DNA of 64,000 bases, taken from positions 60,076,975-60,140,974 of the forward strand of contig CM055100.1 in NCBI GenBank assembly GCA_029204225.1, read 5' to 3'. Made by a program: the position numbers and the translations under genes. Source of the DNA: Diphasiastrum complanatum (Eukaryota; Streptophyta; Lycopodiopsida; Lycopodiales; Lycopodiaceae). Below, piece after piece: positions 1-11,392 of the stretch. Below the pieces are notes generated by a model. The model had not been told where the DNA came from and made no database searches. It saw only the letters and a list, made by a program, of their open reading frames with translations. Each line of letters opens with the position of its first letter. Positions within the stretch are counted from its first letter, which is position 1.

Positions 1-584
1 AGGATGCTATTAGGGTTGCAAAGTATTTTGATGACACACCTAAGCCATCTAGGGGTCTAGCCAAAGAAAGGTTTTCAATTCAAGAGGAAGGATAGGGAAG
101 TTGTTAATGAAACACATCCCAATTCCAACAATCCTAAGAAAACCAAGAAAAACTTTAAAAACCATCAAGGTGGCAAAGATATAGCTGAAGCTCGTAAGAA
201 GAACCTGTGCTTCAAGTGCAATGGCGAGGGTCACCTTGCACGAGATTGCATCAAAAAACCAACTTCTACCTCAGGTAATCTATCTCGAAGTAATGAAATG
301 GATGTATGTTTCTTTAGTTCTTTAGTTTTTGGACCTAATGACCTTATTTGCATTAAAGGTGAAGTTAAAGATCAAGTTGTTAATGTCCTTTTTGACATAG
401 GATCCACTCATAACTTTATTAATGTAAATTTGGTGCAGACACTAAACCTTCCTACCCAAAAAAGTGAGAAAAAATACTGTGTGACAATGGCATCGGGAAA
501 CAATTCCGAGTTTATGGATTATGTTGTTCGTGATGTAGAGTTACACATACAAGATTACTCTGAAAAACTAGAGACCGGCCCTCC
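1..584 (+). pseudogene. Ty3/gypsy gag-protease remnant (5' part of host element A)
   Basis: This is the end of gag and the start of the protease of a decayed plus-strand gypsy element that starts outside the window. The gag frame hits a stop near 110. A CCHC zinc knuckle follows at 208-249 (CFKCNGEGHLARDC, spacing C-X2-C-X4-H-X4-C). An open stretch from 298 carries a retropepsin-like motif DIGSTHNFI near 397-423, where families usually have D-S/T-G. The frame is broken at 585 by insertion of element B and resumes after 6575. The frameshifts and the odd active-site triplet suggest it is no longer functional. Confidence 0.8.
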
Positions 585-942
585 TGTAATAGATCCTAAC
601 ACCACAGTAGGGCAAACACTAACTGATCCACCCAACCTTGCCTACTCCCTGATATAGAGTAAGCCCCTCCTAGCCCAGTGTGAGGACTGGTAGCATGCAA
701 CTGCCAAGTGTCGGCCACGTGGCACTGACGTGGCCGACTGCACGTCGGGACCCAACTGGGGGCCCTATCCTGCTGACAGGGTCCCTAGGCTGTGTTAGGC
801 CCGCCATAGCTATTGACCGTGCTGGGGCACACTACTCACACTGTCTTGCCCTGTTGGTCATGTACGCTGGACACGACCCTGACTGTGGTATCTGACCTAT
901 CTGTGTTCTCTAGGGTTCGGCACTGGTTACGAGCTCGTAACA
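585..942 (-). repeat. 3' LTR of element B
   Basis: On the plus strand it reads TGTAATAGATCC to CTCGTAACA. It is identical to 6213-6570 except for one base (ATTGACC here, ATGGACC there). The ends are TG...CA on both strands. Confidence 0.95.
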
Positions 943-955
943 CTCCCTCCCCCTT
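943..955 (-). other. Polypurine tract of element B
   Basis: The minus strand reads AAGGGGGAGGGAG directly against the inner edge of the 3' LTR. This is the expected plus-strand priming site for reverse transcription. Confidence 0.8.
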
Positions 956-1703
956 AAGAACCGTCTTGGTCCTCTAAGACAAAGTCTGGAAAAATCTTGC
1001 GAAGGACGCTGCCTCTTTCCCAAGTGGCATTCTTAACAGGCTGATCATTCCACTTAACCAGATATTCTCGGTATAGAGTATGACGAGTCTGCGTCTCTCT
1101 ACTATCAAGAATCTCCTCTGGTTCATGTGGAGGTTGTTGAGGATCCAATGGGAGAACTAGAACACTGTCCCCTACCAGATTGTCTGATCTGGTTAAGGCT
1201 TTTCGTAACTGACTTACATGAAAGACTGGAAAAGCCTTACTGCTGTGTGGGAGTTCTAGTTCATAGGTGACCTCGCCTAGTCTCCTACTGATGGTAAAGG
1301 GACCACAATACCTTGGAGACAACTTAGCACACACTCCTGATTTGAGGGTTTTAGAGTCAACTGGGACTCTCAAGTAGACTTTCTCACCAGTGGAGAACTG
1401 CACATCCCGTCTGTGTGGATCTGCATAATGCCTGGCTCGATCCTGGGACTGCCTAATGCTACGCTTAGCATGTTCTATCATTTGGTTTAGGTCCTCTAAA
1501 AAGTTTCTGGCTGCTTCAACTTTTTCTTGTTTAAACCCTACAGCTGTGGGTGAGCGTGGCTGAAATCCGTACATCAGCATAAATGGGCTGTATCCCGTAG
1601 CTGAATGTTTGGTACTGTTGTAAGCAAACTCTAATATCGAGAGATACTCCTCCCAATTAGTCTGCCTCTTGCTGACGTATGCACGAAGCATATCCTCCAG
1701 CAC
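954..1703 (-). CDS. Integrase C-terminus with chromodomain-like tail (element B, downstream of a frameshift)
   Basis: This is the 3' part of the element B polyprotein, in a different frame from the upstream 1250-residue stretch. It starts in the integrase segment after the catalytic Glu ([20 protein letters not shown]). It runs through the plant gypsy hallmark [12 protein letters not shown] and an SH3-like segment ([12 protein letters not shown]). It ends in a chromodomain-like module of about 50 residues ([20 protein letters not shown], then VKWN). Compared with the copy at 11393-12595, one extra G near 1712 causes the frame break. The chromodomain-like tail identifies a chromovirus; in that clade the module guides integration to marked chromatin. 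Confidence 0.85.
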   Translation of the reverse strand: MLEDMLRAYVSKRQTNWEEYLSILEFAYNSTKHSATGYSPFMLMYGFQPRSPTAVGFKQEKVEAARNFLEDLNQMIEHAKRSIRQSQDRARHYADPHRRDVQFSTGEKVYLRVPVDSKTLKSGVCAKLSPRYCGPFTISRRLGEVTYELELPHSSKAFPVFHVSQLRKALTRSDNLVGDSVLVLPLDPQQPPHEPEEILDSRETQTRHTLYREYLVKWNDQPVKNATWERGSVLRKIFPDFVLEDQDGS

Positions 1704-4700
1704 TTGATTTAGCCCTTTCTGTTTGACCGTCCGTCTGTGGATGGTCGGTGGTACTCATATTAAGTTTAGTATGGAGATGATGGAATACTGCCCTCCAAAA
1801 ATTTCCAGTAAACTTACTGTCCCGGTCGCTGACTATGCTGGAAGGTAGACCGTACAATTTAAATAGCCCGTCTACAAACAACCTCGCTAACTCTGGAGCT
1901 CTAACGGTTGTTTTGGTCGGAATAAAATGAGCCATTTTGGTCAGACGGTCAACTGTGACCCATATAGCGTCATTACCCTTTTGGGTTTTAGGCAGGCCTA
2001 CTATAAAATCCATGGAGATACTCTCCCATTTACCAGCTGGTATTTCTAAGGGATGCAACAACCCTCCTGCCTTTAAACGCTCTGCTTTATTTACTTGACA
2101 TTTCTGGCAACTGGTTACATACTGGTGGACGTTCTTTTTCATACTGGGCCAGAAAAATTGCCTACGAAGAAGCTCATAGGTCTTCTGTATGCCTGGGTGT
2201 CCCGCGCTAGGATTGTCATGACATTCATATAGGACCTGCTGCCTATAATCCTCTGAATTGGGGACATATACTCTATCTCTATAGAGCAAGTACTCATCCT
2301 GAATGGAATACTGTTTCCATTTGAATCCTTGAGTCAACTGACCCTCAACCACTGGGGTTTGCTTGTGTAATACAGGCTCAGAATCCTCAACGTCATCTGA
2401 CGACGTATACTCGGACTCATAATCATCCTCAACGGAAGCTGCCGTATTCTTGGATGGACTGGCACCAGCCCCGGGAACTGGTTCTGGAGTCTGTAACTGT
2501 CTGTTCTGGACTTCCTTTTCATAGGCACTATACCTAGTCTGTGCTGGCTCAAGTTTTTTACTCTCGAACGCAACTGGTCGTCCACCCTGAGTTAGCACAG
2601 CACCTACTGCAAAGTCGCTAGCATCTGTTTCGACCACAAATGGCTGATCGGGGTCGACGACCTTTAAAACTGGTGCTGTAGCTAAGGCTGTTTTGAGAGC
2701 ATCAAAGCTCTCCTGTTGTGCGGACTCCCAAATGAACTCCTTTCCCTTCCCCTTAAGGAGATTTGTCATAGGGACTGCTGTCTGAGCATATTCCTTGACA
2801 AATCTTCTGTAATATCCCGCCAGACCAAGAAAGATTTGAAGTTCCAAAATATTCTGAGGTCTTAGCCAACTGAGTATGGCTTTAACCTTATTTGGGTCCA
2901 TCTTAATCCCATCTGAAGAGATAATGTGACCCAAATATGCTACTTCTTCAACGAAGAATTCACACTTGGATTGTTTAGCATAAAGCTTATGCTTTCTGAG
3001 CAGTCGAAACACCTTTCTGAGGTGTTTTAGATGCTCCTTCCTCGTTTTGCTGTAGACGAGGATGTCATCTAAAAATACGACTACAAACTTACCCAAGTAT
3101 GGTCTGAGGACACTGTTCATCAAGGTCATAAAGGTAGCTGGAGCATTTGTGAGCCCAAATGGCATCACCTTAAACTCATAATGACCGTGACGAGTCCTAA
3201 AAGCTGTTTTCGAGACATCTTCCGATCTTATACGGACTTGATGATATCCCGATCTAAGGTCTATTTTGCTGAAAAACTTAGCCCCGTCGAGTTGATCAAA
3301 CAACTCGTCTGCCCGAGGCATAGGGTATTTATTCTTAATTGTGACTTTATTGAGGGCTCTGTAATCTACGCAAAGACGCATAGATCCCTCTTTCTTTTTC
3401 ACCAATAGGACTGGTGAGGCCCATGGTGAACTACTGGTCTGAATTTGGCCTTTCCCGAGATAGTCTGTTAACTGCCTAGTTATTTCTTCATCCTCTGTTC
3501 GGCTGACCCGATACGGAGGTTTAGAAACAGGTGCTGTACCTGGTACTAGGTTTATTACATGATCTACCTCTCTGCTAGGTGGTAAACCATGTGGCAAATC
3601 TTCAGGAAAAACATCTTTAAATTTAGACAATAAAGTTTCTAATTTACTGATTTTCTGCTGAATAGAACTGGAAATAGAAACTTCAGGAATAAACTGAAAG
3701 TCACATAAGAATACCTGATGGTCTTCGTCTCCGATTAGCTGACAGAGTTCTGAACTGCAGACCATAGGGTTGTTGGGAACATCATGCTCCCCATGCAACT
3801 GGATCTCTCGGCCTTTATGCTGAAAGCTGAGGGTGTTCTCCTGATAGTTTCTGTGGAGGGAAGGTCCTAAACTGTAGAGCCAATCTCTCCCGAGAACAAT
3901 GTCTGTTCGGTCCAGGTGCATTATCTGAAAGTTTATTTCATCTTGGTACCCCTGAATACCAAGATTTAACTTACTTACCATAGTTTCCCATATTTTTTTG
4001 TCTTCACCCTTAGCTAATGAAACTATGTACCTATGCTGACTAGGTACTTCTGGTAGTTTAAGCTTTTTAACCAGGGTGTGGTTGATGAAATTATGGGTTG
4101 CCCCATCATCAACCATGACTCTTACTGACTGGTTACCAACTTTCCCATGCATACGTACTAGGTCATGCGGCCCAAAGCTGAAGGGTCTCGCTAGCATTGC
4201 AGAGGTTAGCTGGCAACAGTGTTCATGATCTTCATGATACACTTTGATCTCGGAAGCTGCCGAGTCACTGGGGAAACATACAGTCTGAACAAGATGAACT
4301 TGTTTTTTATCTTTTTTAGTGAACTGCCCCTTGGGACACTGTCTGACTGTGTGTCCCTTGCCCATACACACAAAGCACAAACGTTCTTGTTTCGCTTTCT
4401 CAAAATCATCTGGTTTTAAGGGCTGTATGAGTGAAGGGCGTTTCTGAGGAGCTTCACCTTTAAATTTATCTTCTTTCTTTCTTTTTAAAATTTTTTTTTT
4501 AAATTGAAAGTCTTTCTGAGGAAGCTGCTCAGAAAGTGGTTGCTGTCTCGCTCTCTTCCTACCCACTGAATCATCATAGATTTGAGCATATCTGAGAGCT
4601 TGCTCAAAGGTAGTAGGCGAGTTTCTCTGGACCTCTACTTTATATTCATCTTTGAGGCCACGGACAAATCCCCTGATTTTTTGATAGTCATCCATATTTT

Positions 4701-5409
4701 TAATCTTTAAAATTGCTTCTCGATACTGCGAGATATATTGGATGAGGGACTTGTCCATTACTGTTCTTTCCCAGGCTTCCCAGGCTCTATCAAGTTCATT
4801 CTCTGGTAGAAATTCTCTTAGGAAAGCTTCTTCAAAGGCTTTCCATGACCGGGGAGTCTGCCCAGTCTCCTGGAGATTTAACCACCACTTATAGGCCATA
4901 GGCCCTAAAGAAAGACTGGCCTCAATTGCTTGCAAATGGTCAGGGGTCTGTTTAAGAGCATGAATGTTCTTCCATTTGCTGAGGAAGGTTTGTAGAATAT
5001 CTGCATTTCTATCCTTCTCTTCCCCATTAAAAGTAGGAGGCTTTAAGTCTTTAAAAACACTGGGGTGAGACCGTAAAGTCTCACCCGAAACTGATGGAAG
5101 TGGAGAAGGGGATAACTGAGAAGTGGAGGGAAGGCTTCCTTTCGCGGAGCTCAAAATCAAGTTTTTGAGTTCAGCGAACGAGTCGTCCACACTGGACTTG
5201 AAATTGGCTAATGCCAGCTTCAGTTCATCCACTTCTGTTACCAATTGGAGGAACTGCTCCTTGGTAACCAGTTCGTCGAGTTCTTCGGCGAACTGTTCCT
5301 GTTCTTCTACTTCCATGGGTTCCTTCCCTTTTCTGTAAGCCAAGGCTTCTGTTTCAAGTTCGTCGAAGCCTCTCTCCTGGGGTTGATCAGGTCCCTGAGG
5401 AGTGGTCAT
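1657..5409 (-). CDS. Ty3/gypsy gag-pol polyprotein (element B)
   Basis: A 1250-residue open frame starts at an ATG about 0.8 kb inside the 5' LTR. Domains in order: retrotransposon gag (about 120-285); CCHC knuckle [14 protein letters not shown] (345-358); retropepsin [10 protein letters not shown] (433-442); RT (about 640-850) with [10 protein letters not shown] and the catalytic FLDD (779-782); RNase H beginning [12 protein letters not shown] (928-939); integrase HHCC zinc site (H1064, H1071, C1101, C1104); catalytic Asp in MDF and SDRD, and Glu in DGQTER. RNase H stops right after YEKE (963-966) and is followed by an acidic linker, so the later catalytic Asp residues are missing. The last 18 residues are out of frame because of the 1-bp insertion near 1712. 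The polyprotein would act in cytoplasmic particles and then the nucleus. Confidence 0.9.
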   Translation of the reverse strand: MTTPQGPDQPQERGFDELETEALAYRKGKEPMEVEEQEQFAEELDELVTKEQFLQLVTEVDELKLALANFKSSVDDSFAELKNLILSSAKGSLPSTSQLSPSPLPSVSGETLRSHPSVFKDLKPPTFNGEEKDRNADILQTFLSKWKNIHALKQTPDHLQAIEASLSLGPMAYKWWLNLQETGQTPRSWKAFEEAFLREFLPENELDRAWEAWERTVMDKSLIQYISQYREAILKIKNMDDYQKIRGFVRGLKDEYKVEVQRNSPTTFEQALRYAQIYDDSVGRKRARQQPLSEQLPQKDFQFKKKILKRKKEDKFKGEAPQKRPSLIQPLKPDDFEKAKQERLCFVCMGKGHTVRQCPKGQFTKKDKKQVHLVQTVCFPSDSAASEIKVYHEDHEHCCQLTSAMLARPFSFGPHDLVRMHGKVGNQSVRVMVDDGATHNFINHTLVKKLKLPEVPSQHRYIVSLAKGEDKKIWETMVSKLNLGIQGYQDEINFQIMHLDRTDIVLGRDWLYSLGPSLHRNYQENTLSFQHKGREIQLHGEHDVPNNPMVCSSELCQLIGDEDHQVFLCDFQFIPEVSISSSIQQKISKLETLLSKFKDVFPEDLPHGLPPSREVDHVINLVPGTAPVSKPPYRVSRTEDEEITRQLTDYLGKGQIQTSSSPWASPVLLVKKKEGSMRLCVDYRALNKVTIKNKYPMPRADELFDQLDGAKFFSKIDLRSGYHQVRIRSEDVSKTAFRTRHGHYEFKVMPFGLTNAPATFMTLMNSVLRPYLGKFVVVFLDDILVYSKTRKEHLKHLRKVFRLLRKHKLYAKQSKCEFFVEEVAYLGHIISSDGIKMDPNKVKAILSWLRPQNILELQIFLGLAGYYRRFVKEYAQTAVPMTNLLKGKGKEFIWESAQQESFDALKTALATAPVLKVVDPDQPFVVETDASDFAVGAVLTQGGRPVAFESKKLEPAQTRYSAYEKEVQNRQLQTPEPVPGAGASPSKNTAASVEDDYESEYTSSDDVEDSEPVLHKQTPVVEGQLTQGFKWKQYSIQDEYLLYRDRVYVPNSEDYRQQVLYECHDNPSAGHPGIQKTYELLRRQFFWPSMKKNVHQYVTSCQKCQVNKAERLKAGGLLHPLEIPAGKWESISMDFIVGLPKTQKGNDAIWVTVDRLTKMAHFIPTKTTVRAPELARLFVDGLFKLYGLPSSIVSDRDSKFTGNFWRAVFHHLHTKLNMSTTDHPQTDGQTERAKSSAGGYASCIRQQEAD

Positions 5410-6199
5410 CTTCGAAACTGAAAGAGAGCTACCTTAACTTCTGAAGGAAAAAAGTCTAAAAGACTAATTTACAACTGTACAAGGGAAAGGAAAGATGACT
5501 TAGCTGTTTCTGAGGACTGTACTTCCAAAGAAAGAATGAAGAGGAACCCTTTCAGCTCTTTTCCCCAAAATTTCAGACCTGCTGTTCCGAAAAATGCCAG
5601 TTTGAGGCTTCAAAACGGTGCTAAATTTCCCGGTTTTTTGAGGATAGTAGCTCGCTGGTCTGATTGCAATCCAACTTGTCCACAAAAAGGCAAATCTGAA
5701 GTCCAAAAACCCTTCTGAATTCTGAAATTTCAGAAGTCTCCTACTCGCTGATCTGGTAGGAATCCTCTTGCTCCAAATCTCTGACGTTGGGGCCCAAAAA
5801 CTTGTTGAAAAACCAGATTTTCAGAAGTACTGGCAGCGCTGGCCCTGCTCCTCTTTTTTGGCTTCAAACTCGCTGAGAACCAGTAACTTTTTCCCTGGAA
5901 ATCGGATGTAGGTCTCTGACTGTACAGCGATGGAGGTGCTGGCTTCTTCCTACTCTAATTTCGCTGGGAAAACTATAGAGAATCCTCTGAACTCAGTGAG
6001 AAACAGCTGTTTTTTCAGCGAGTTACCTACACTTGGAATCTGACTCCTTGCTACTGTGATTTCTCAGTGGAAATCAGAAGTTTGAAGGCTGCTCCTACAG
6101 CGATCCTCCTCCTCTATTCCTCTCTGAGAATCTGAGAAACACTTCCTATCTTCTGATAGCTTTCTCTACTACTGTCCTGAACTCCCTAGGATGGAGATG

Positions 6200-6211
6200 G
6201 CTCTGATACCA
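6200..6211 (-). other. Primer binding site of element B (initiator tRNA-Met)
   Basis: The minus strand reads TGGTATCAGAGC one base inside the 5' LTR. This matches the complement of the plant initiator tRNA-Met 3' end used by most plant LTR retrotransposons. Confidence 0.9.
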
Positions 6212-6212
6212 G

Positions 6213-6570
6213 TGTAATAGATCCTAACACCACAGTAGGGCAAACACTAACTGATCCACCCAACCTTGCCTACTCCCTGATATAGAGTAAGCCCCTCCTA
6301 GCCCAGTGTGAGGACTGGTAGCATGCAACTGCCAAGTGTCGGCCACGTGGCACTGACGTGGCCGACTGCACGTCGGGACCCAACTGGGGGCCCTATCCTG
6401 CTGACAGGGTCCCTAGGCTGTGTTAGGCCCGCCATAGCTATGGACCGTGCTGGGGCACACTACTCACACTGTCTTGCCCTGTTGGTCATGTACGCTGGAC
6501 ACGACCCTGACTGTGGTATCTGACCTATCTGTGTTCTCTAGGGTTCGGCACTGGTTACGAGCTCGTAACA
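6213..6570 (-). repeat. 5' LTR of element B
   Basis: This is a 358-bp copy of 585-942 with one mismatch. It is followed outside by the target duplication CCTCC at 6571-6575. Confidence 0.95.
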
Positions 6571-6575
6571 CCTCC

Positions 6576-6942
6576 AATGTTCGAGATTATTGGTCACGCC
6601 ATGATTCATTTCCATGTCAAGGCTAGTTTGTGACTAATAACCTTAAGAGGACCCAGACATTCTAATTGAGACATATGGAGTATTGCATGTCTGTGTGACG
6701 GATATAGGCAGGAGGACTGCATAAAGAGATGTGATCTATTTATAGTTGACCTGCATGGGGGTTGCATGGTTTCATGCACAGGACTCTACTCTCTATATAA
6801 AGAGGTAGGGGTTCTCCCGTCGACATATGGGTTTAGGTTCCAGTTTCTCTCTTCTCCTCTTGCTTCACATGGCATGGCTTGGGGGCTAGATCCAGGTTTG
6901 ATCTAAAATTGGTTGGGCGGTTTGGCTCCATAGTCTCTCTTA
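6576..6942 (+). other. Non-coding insert in element A, LTR-like
   Basis: This stretch separates the protease start (to 584) from the protease end (from about 6970) of element A, so it is extra relative to the related copy at 59249-59566. It contains a TATA-like CTATATAAAGAGG near 6796 followed by a pyrimidine-rich stretch, as in LTR promoters. I see no clear TG/CA ends or target duplication, so a solo LTR is only a guess. Confidence 0.3.
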
Positions 6943-7895
6943 TTGTGTTTTCCTATCCTCATCTTAGGGGTTATCCCTTGGGGTCTTTACAATAAGAATA
7001 AGTCATTGAGAATTGATTTTGTTGAAAAATCTTTATCTTTTATGCATGAGAATTCTTTGATTAAGATCAAGGCTAGTTTAAGTGTTAACACTAAAAATGT
7101 TAATCTTTATTCTAAACATGAACTTAATTCAATAATGAAGAATTCTGATTTTAAAGTTTATTTATGTTTTCATAATGATTTCATTTGTTGTAATGATAAA
7201 AAACTTAACATAAATGCCATGAATATATCCAGTGAGAACATTACAGAGTTTGAAGCCTATAATGAACTTAGGCAAAAATTCAATGATGTTTTTTAGACCT
7301 TCCTGTAGGTTTACCACCCGAAAGGACAGTTGATCATAAAATCGACCTTATACCTGGTTCAATTCCGAACGCACAGCGTCCTTATTGGATGAGTACATCG
7401 GAAGAGGCTGAGGTAAGTAGGCATTTACATGATTATCTGAAGAAGGGGTGGGTACAACCTAGTAAGTCTCCTTGGGCATCACCAGTGGTTCTGGTTGCCA
7501 AAGATGGGACTATAAGGTTTTGGGTCGATTATAAGAAATTGAACAAGGTAACCGTTAAGAATAGGTATCCATTGCTACGGATGGATGACCTAATAGATTA
7601 TCTTGGTGGTGCTAAGTACTTTATCAAGATAGATCTAAGATCAGGATACCATCATATATGCATTAGGGTAGAAGATATACCAAAAATGGGTTTTCGAACT
7701 CGCTTTGGACACTACGAATTTTTGGTGTTGCCTTTTGGTCTAACCAATGCACCGGCAACTTTCCAACAGATGATGAACGATTTGTTCAGGCCATATTTGA
7801 GAAGATTCATAGTGGTATTCTTAGATAATAACCTAGTGTTCAGTAAGACTTGGCGGAACATAAAGAGCATCTTAGGATTGTCCTGGACATCCTAA
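6943..7895 (+). pseudogene. Protease end and reverse transcriptase of element A
   Basis: The 117-residue stretch to 7296 contains the protease-RT spacer (WGLYNKNKSLRIDF). A frameshift near 7297 leads to RT from about 7310. Visible RT motifs are [24 protein letters not shown] and [12 protein letters not shown]. The catalytic box reads FLDN instead of FLDD (near 7818-7829), which should abolish metal binding. The frame breaks again near 7870 in the thumb. This is the continuation of the element interrupted at 584. Confidence 0.85.
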
Positions 7896-8159
7896 GAAGG
7901 GAAAAACTCTTTGCCAAAGAGTCTAAGTGTGAATTTTTGCTAAGGGATTGTCCTACTTGGGGCATAAGATTTCCGAACGAGGAGTGGAGATCGAGGCCGA
8001 TCGTATGCACAGAGGGTTATTGAATGGCCTATTCTTACCACAGTTCGGGAAATCAAGTCTTTCTTGGGGTTTATAGGATTTTTTTGTCGTTCCCCAATTT
8101 GCTCAATTGGCATTTCCTCTTACCCAGGCCTTGAAAGGCTATAAGAAGCTAAGCCGGAG

Positions 8160-9974
8160 GGCTAAGAGTCCACTAGTGGAGTGGACGGAGGGTATGATTA
8201 TGCTATTGGAGCTGTTTTGATGCAGGATGGACATCATGTTGCTTATGAAAGCAAGAAACTCAATCCTACTCAATCTAGGTATTGTACCTATGAGAAGGAA
8301 CTATTTGCAATTGTTCATGCCTTGAAAATTTGGCGACATTATTTGTATGGAGCCAGATTTGAGGTTACATCAGACTCTTCGATATTTCTGTGATGCTACA
8401 GATTTAAAGGGGAGGCAAGCTAGATGGGCTGAGCTGATGCAATCTTTGACTTTTCTATACGTTATTGTAAAGGAAGTCAAAATACTCTAACGGATGCTTT
8501 GAGTCATTTACTGGTTATTAATCAGTTATGAACTGAGGTTGTTTCAGTCTCTCCAAGAACTATATGAGTCCGACCCTTTTTTTGAAAAGTATTGGCAACA
8601 AGCACTTTCTGGGGTCGATTCAAGTATGCAAGATTCCTCGAATCAGGGAAAGTCTAAAATGGATTTTGCTATTCGAAACAGGATTTTGTTTCGTAAAGGC
8701 ACGGTGTGTGTATCGGAGAATGACACAGTAAGGGCCCAAATCTTGCTTGAGTGTCATGATAGTCCATGCGCAAGGCATCTGGGTATACAAAGAACACTTG
8801 ACTTAGTTCGACGGCAATTTTGGTGGCCTAAGATGAAAAGTCAAGTAGAGGCTTAAATGTGCTAAGTGCCAGTTAAATAAAGCAGAGAGGCTAAAAGCTA
8901 GTGGCCTATTACATCCTTTAGATATTCCTACCGGAAAGTGGGAAAGTATATATTTGGATTTTGTGGTCAGGCTTCCACGTACAGGGAAGGGCCACGATTC
9001 GGTTTGGGTCATTGTTGACAGACTTACGAAGTTTGCTCAATTTATCCCAACAAAAACTATTGTTAAAGCTCCATAACTAGCTCAACTGTTTGTTGAGAAC
9101 CTTGTGATATTGTCAGTGACCATGACCCAAAATTCACTGGGAATTTTTGGCAAGCAGTATTTGAAAAGTTGGAAACGACTTTAAGTACGAGTTCTACAGA
9201 TCATCCGGAATCAGACGGTCAAACGGAAAGGACCAATCAGACGATGTTGGATATGCTACGAGCATATGTGGCCATCGGCAGTCTGATTGGGAAAATTACC
9301 TGGTGGAATTTGCATATAATAGTGCAAAACATTCAACAACCGGATTCAGCCCTTTCATGCTTATGTATGGTTATCAACCTCGATCACCGATTAGTGTTGG
9401 CCTTAGGGTGCTAGTCGCAGCTGATTTCCTTGCGGATATGCAAGAAATGTTACAGCTAGCTAAAGATAGCATAAGAAGTGCCCAGGACAAGGCAAGGCAC
9501 TATGTTGATCTATCTTGGAAGCACAAGGTATTCTTGGTCAACGACTGGGTGTTTTTGAGAGTTCCTAGTCACTCTAGGGGCTTGAAAACTATTAAGTGTG
9601 CAAAGTTGCCGCCTAGGTATTGCGGTCCTTTTAAGGTTATCCAAGTGATAAACAAGGTCGCATACAAACTAGACCTTCTAGCTAACGTTGGAATTCATCC
9701 TGTTTTCCACGTTAGTAAGTTGAAACCCTCGTTGGGGGTTGGGGAAACCCTGGTCCCTGTGGAAGATCTAGTGGAGCTTCTTCGTGATGAGTCCCCGAGT
9801 GGACCACCTGAACCCGAGGTGATTATTAATAGCCGGCAAAAAACTCTAAGGAATAGAGTGTTTCGGGAATTTTTAGTCAGGTCGAGGGGCAAATCAAAAG
9901 AAGAGAATACCTGGGAAAAGCAGGCTGATCTCCAGAAGAATTTTTCAAATTTTTCCCTACAAGGAAAAATTTAA
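8160..9974 (+). pseudogene. RNase H, integrase and chromodomain-like tail of element A
   Basis: RNase H remains at 8181-8430 (GAVLMQDGHHVAYESKKL, YEKELFAIVHALKIWRHYLY). The integrase zinc region is at 8750-8850 (HDSPCARHLGIQRTLDLV) and ends in a stop at 8856. The core continues in other frames, with a deletion between the second and third catalytic residues near 9105. The C-terminal part is open at 9303-9974 (FMLMYGYQPRSP, KLPPRYCGPFKV, EVIINSRQKTLRNRVFREFL). At least four frame breaks are seen. The tail is a chromodomain-like module related to that of element B but clearly diverged. Confidence 0.85.
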
Positions 9975-9978
9975 GTTT

Positions 9979-9990
9979 AGGGGGAAGGAA
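9979..9990 (+). other. Polypurine tract of element A
   Basis: AGGGGGAAGGAA lies immediately before the LTR start TGTTACATACC at 9991. Confidence 0.7.
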
Positions 9991-10762
9991 TGTTACATAC
10001 CTAAACTAGCAATACTTCAGTGACCCCTATATGTCCATTTAGTGTTGGGGGCTAAATGGCAAGTTACCCTTGGATAAGGGGTACCCTTAGGATTAAGGGT
10101 AGGTGCCTTTGGATAAGGGTAGGCAAGTGACTATACCTTGGTCGAAGGTATGGAATCAAGTTACCCTTGGATAAGGGGTACCCTAAGGATTAAGGATATG
10201 TGCTTTTAGATTAAGGTACTGGTGTCCTTGGATAAGGGCAGGTAGGTGTCTATGCCTTGGTCGGAGGTATGGAACCTAGTGAGGTGTTAGAAAGTCATTA
10301 CCATGGGTGTTTTGGCTATTTTTCTAAACCTTGGGCTTCAACCTTGAACCATATCACTTTATTGGTCTTGGACCAAAGCACAACTTGGGCAATGGGACCT
10401 AGTAGGAGGGCGCATTTCCAAGGTGTCCATTGAGTTTTCAACTCCCACAAGAAAGGCATTCAAAGAGTCATAGGTTATGGAAGAAATCTCTTGACCTTCC
10501 ATAAGCCTATGAAGGTTCTTTGACTCCCCTAGGCCTCTCTCTTTCTCATTTGTTGTGCATGGAACTCCATAGTGTATTGGAGGGTGCCATTTGCCATCTA
10601 TATGAGGGGAGGAGGGCTCCCACAGGGAGGGAGAGAGATCTCTTTTGTTTGCTATGCTTATGCTCTAGTGTGGCTACTAGTGTATAGAGTGTTTTCTTGT
10701 GTGTAGTATGCTTAGGGTTTGGATCTTGCTTATGGTATGGGACATAAGTAGGGTTTGGATCT
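9991..10762 (+). repeat. 3' LTR of element A, interrupted at 10763 and resumed at 12830
   Basis: The LTR begins TGTTACATACC just after the polypurine tract. It contains an imperfect tandem duplication (10062-10276) and a TATA-like CTATATGAGG near 10597. It is split by the scrambled gypsy insertion whose target duplication GATCT lies at 10758-10762 and 12825-12829. The right part runs from 12830 to perhaps 13140. The true right end is not resolved. Confidence 0.65.
10062..10276 (+). repeat. Two-copy imperfect tandem duplication inside the LTR of element A
   Basis: Copy 1 (about 10062-10158) and copy 2 (about 10159-10276) both begin AGTTACCCTTGGATAAGGGG and end with CCTTGGTCGAAGGTATGGAA or a close variant. 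They could be duplicated LTR promoter elements. Confidence 0.7.
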
Positions 10763-11392
10763 TGTAATAGATCCTAACACCACAATAGGGCAAACACTCA
10801 CTGATCCACCCAACCTTGCCTACTCCCTGATATAGAGTAAGCCCCTCCTAGCCCAGTGTGAGGACTGGTAGCATGCTTTCTTGTGATATCTTATCTTATA
10901 TTCTATTATGTAATGGGCCATTGTCACCAAAGTTGGAGGGAGCTGGTGAAGCACATACTATTTTAAAGGACATGCTCACGTAGCATAGCCATGGCAAGTT
11001 TTGCTTGCCAAAATTTGGTGATTTTAAAAAATCCCACTGTAGAACAAACTAATGTGATAGTTGATGCCTACGGCTACCCGCATTTGTAAACTCGAGGTTA
11101 ATTTGGGATTAATATTCATAAATTGTAGTTAACTAACCGATATGGTTAGAGACATTCTTGTCATTTTCATACACACTTCTCAGTGCGACGTGGCCGACAC
11201 TTGGCAGTAGCATGCTACCAGTCCTCACACTGGGCTAGGAGGGGCTTACTCTATATCAGGGAGTAGGCAAGGTTGGGTGGATCAGTGAGTGTTTGCCCTA
11301 CTGTGGTGTTAGGATCTATTACATTGGTATCAGAGCTATCTGTGTTCTCTAGGGTTCGGCATTGGTTACGAGCTCGTAACACTCCCTCCTCC

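Larger units (their letters stand above)
585..6570 (-). mobile_element. Nearly intact Ty3/gypsy chromovirus (element B), nested in element A
   Basis: This 5,986-bp insertion is bounded by two 358-bp LTRs (585-942 and 6213-6570) that differ at one visible base. A perfect 5-bp target duplication, CCTCC, lies at 580-584 and 6571-6575. Coding is on the minus strand, so the right LTR is the 5' LTR. A primer binding site for initiator tRNA-Met and a polypurine tract sit where expected. The internal region has the order gag, protease, RT, RNase H, integrase, chromodomain-like tail, as in chromoviruses. One frameshift in integrase and a shortened RNase H argue that this copy cannot move by itself. 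The near-identity of the LTRs means the insertion is recent. Confidence 0.95.

Noticed and set aside
680-895. 71-residue open frame in both LTRs (also 6308-6523)
   Set aside because: It lies wholly inside the LTR on the strand opposite to the element's coding strand and is duplicated only because the LTR is.
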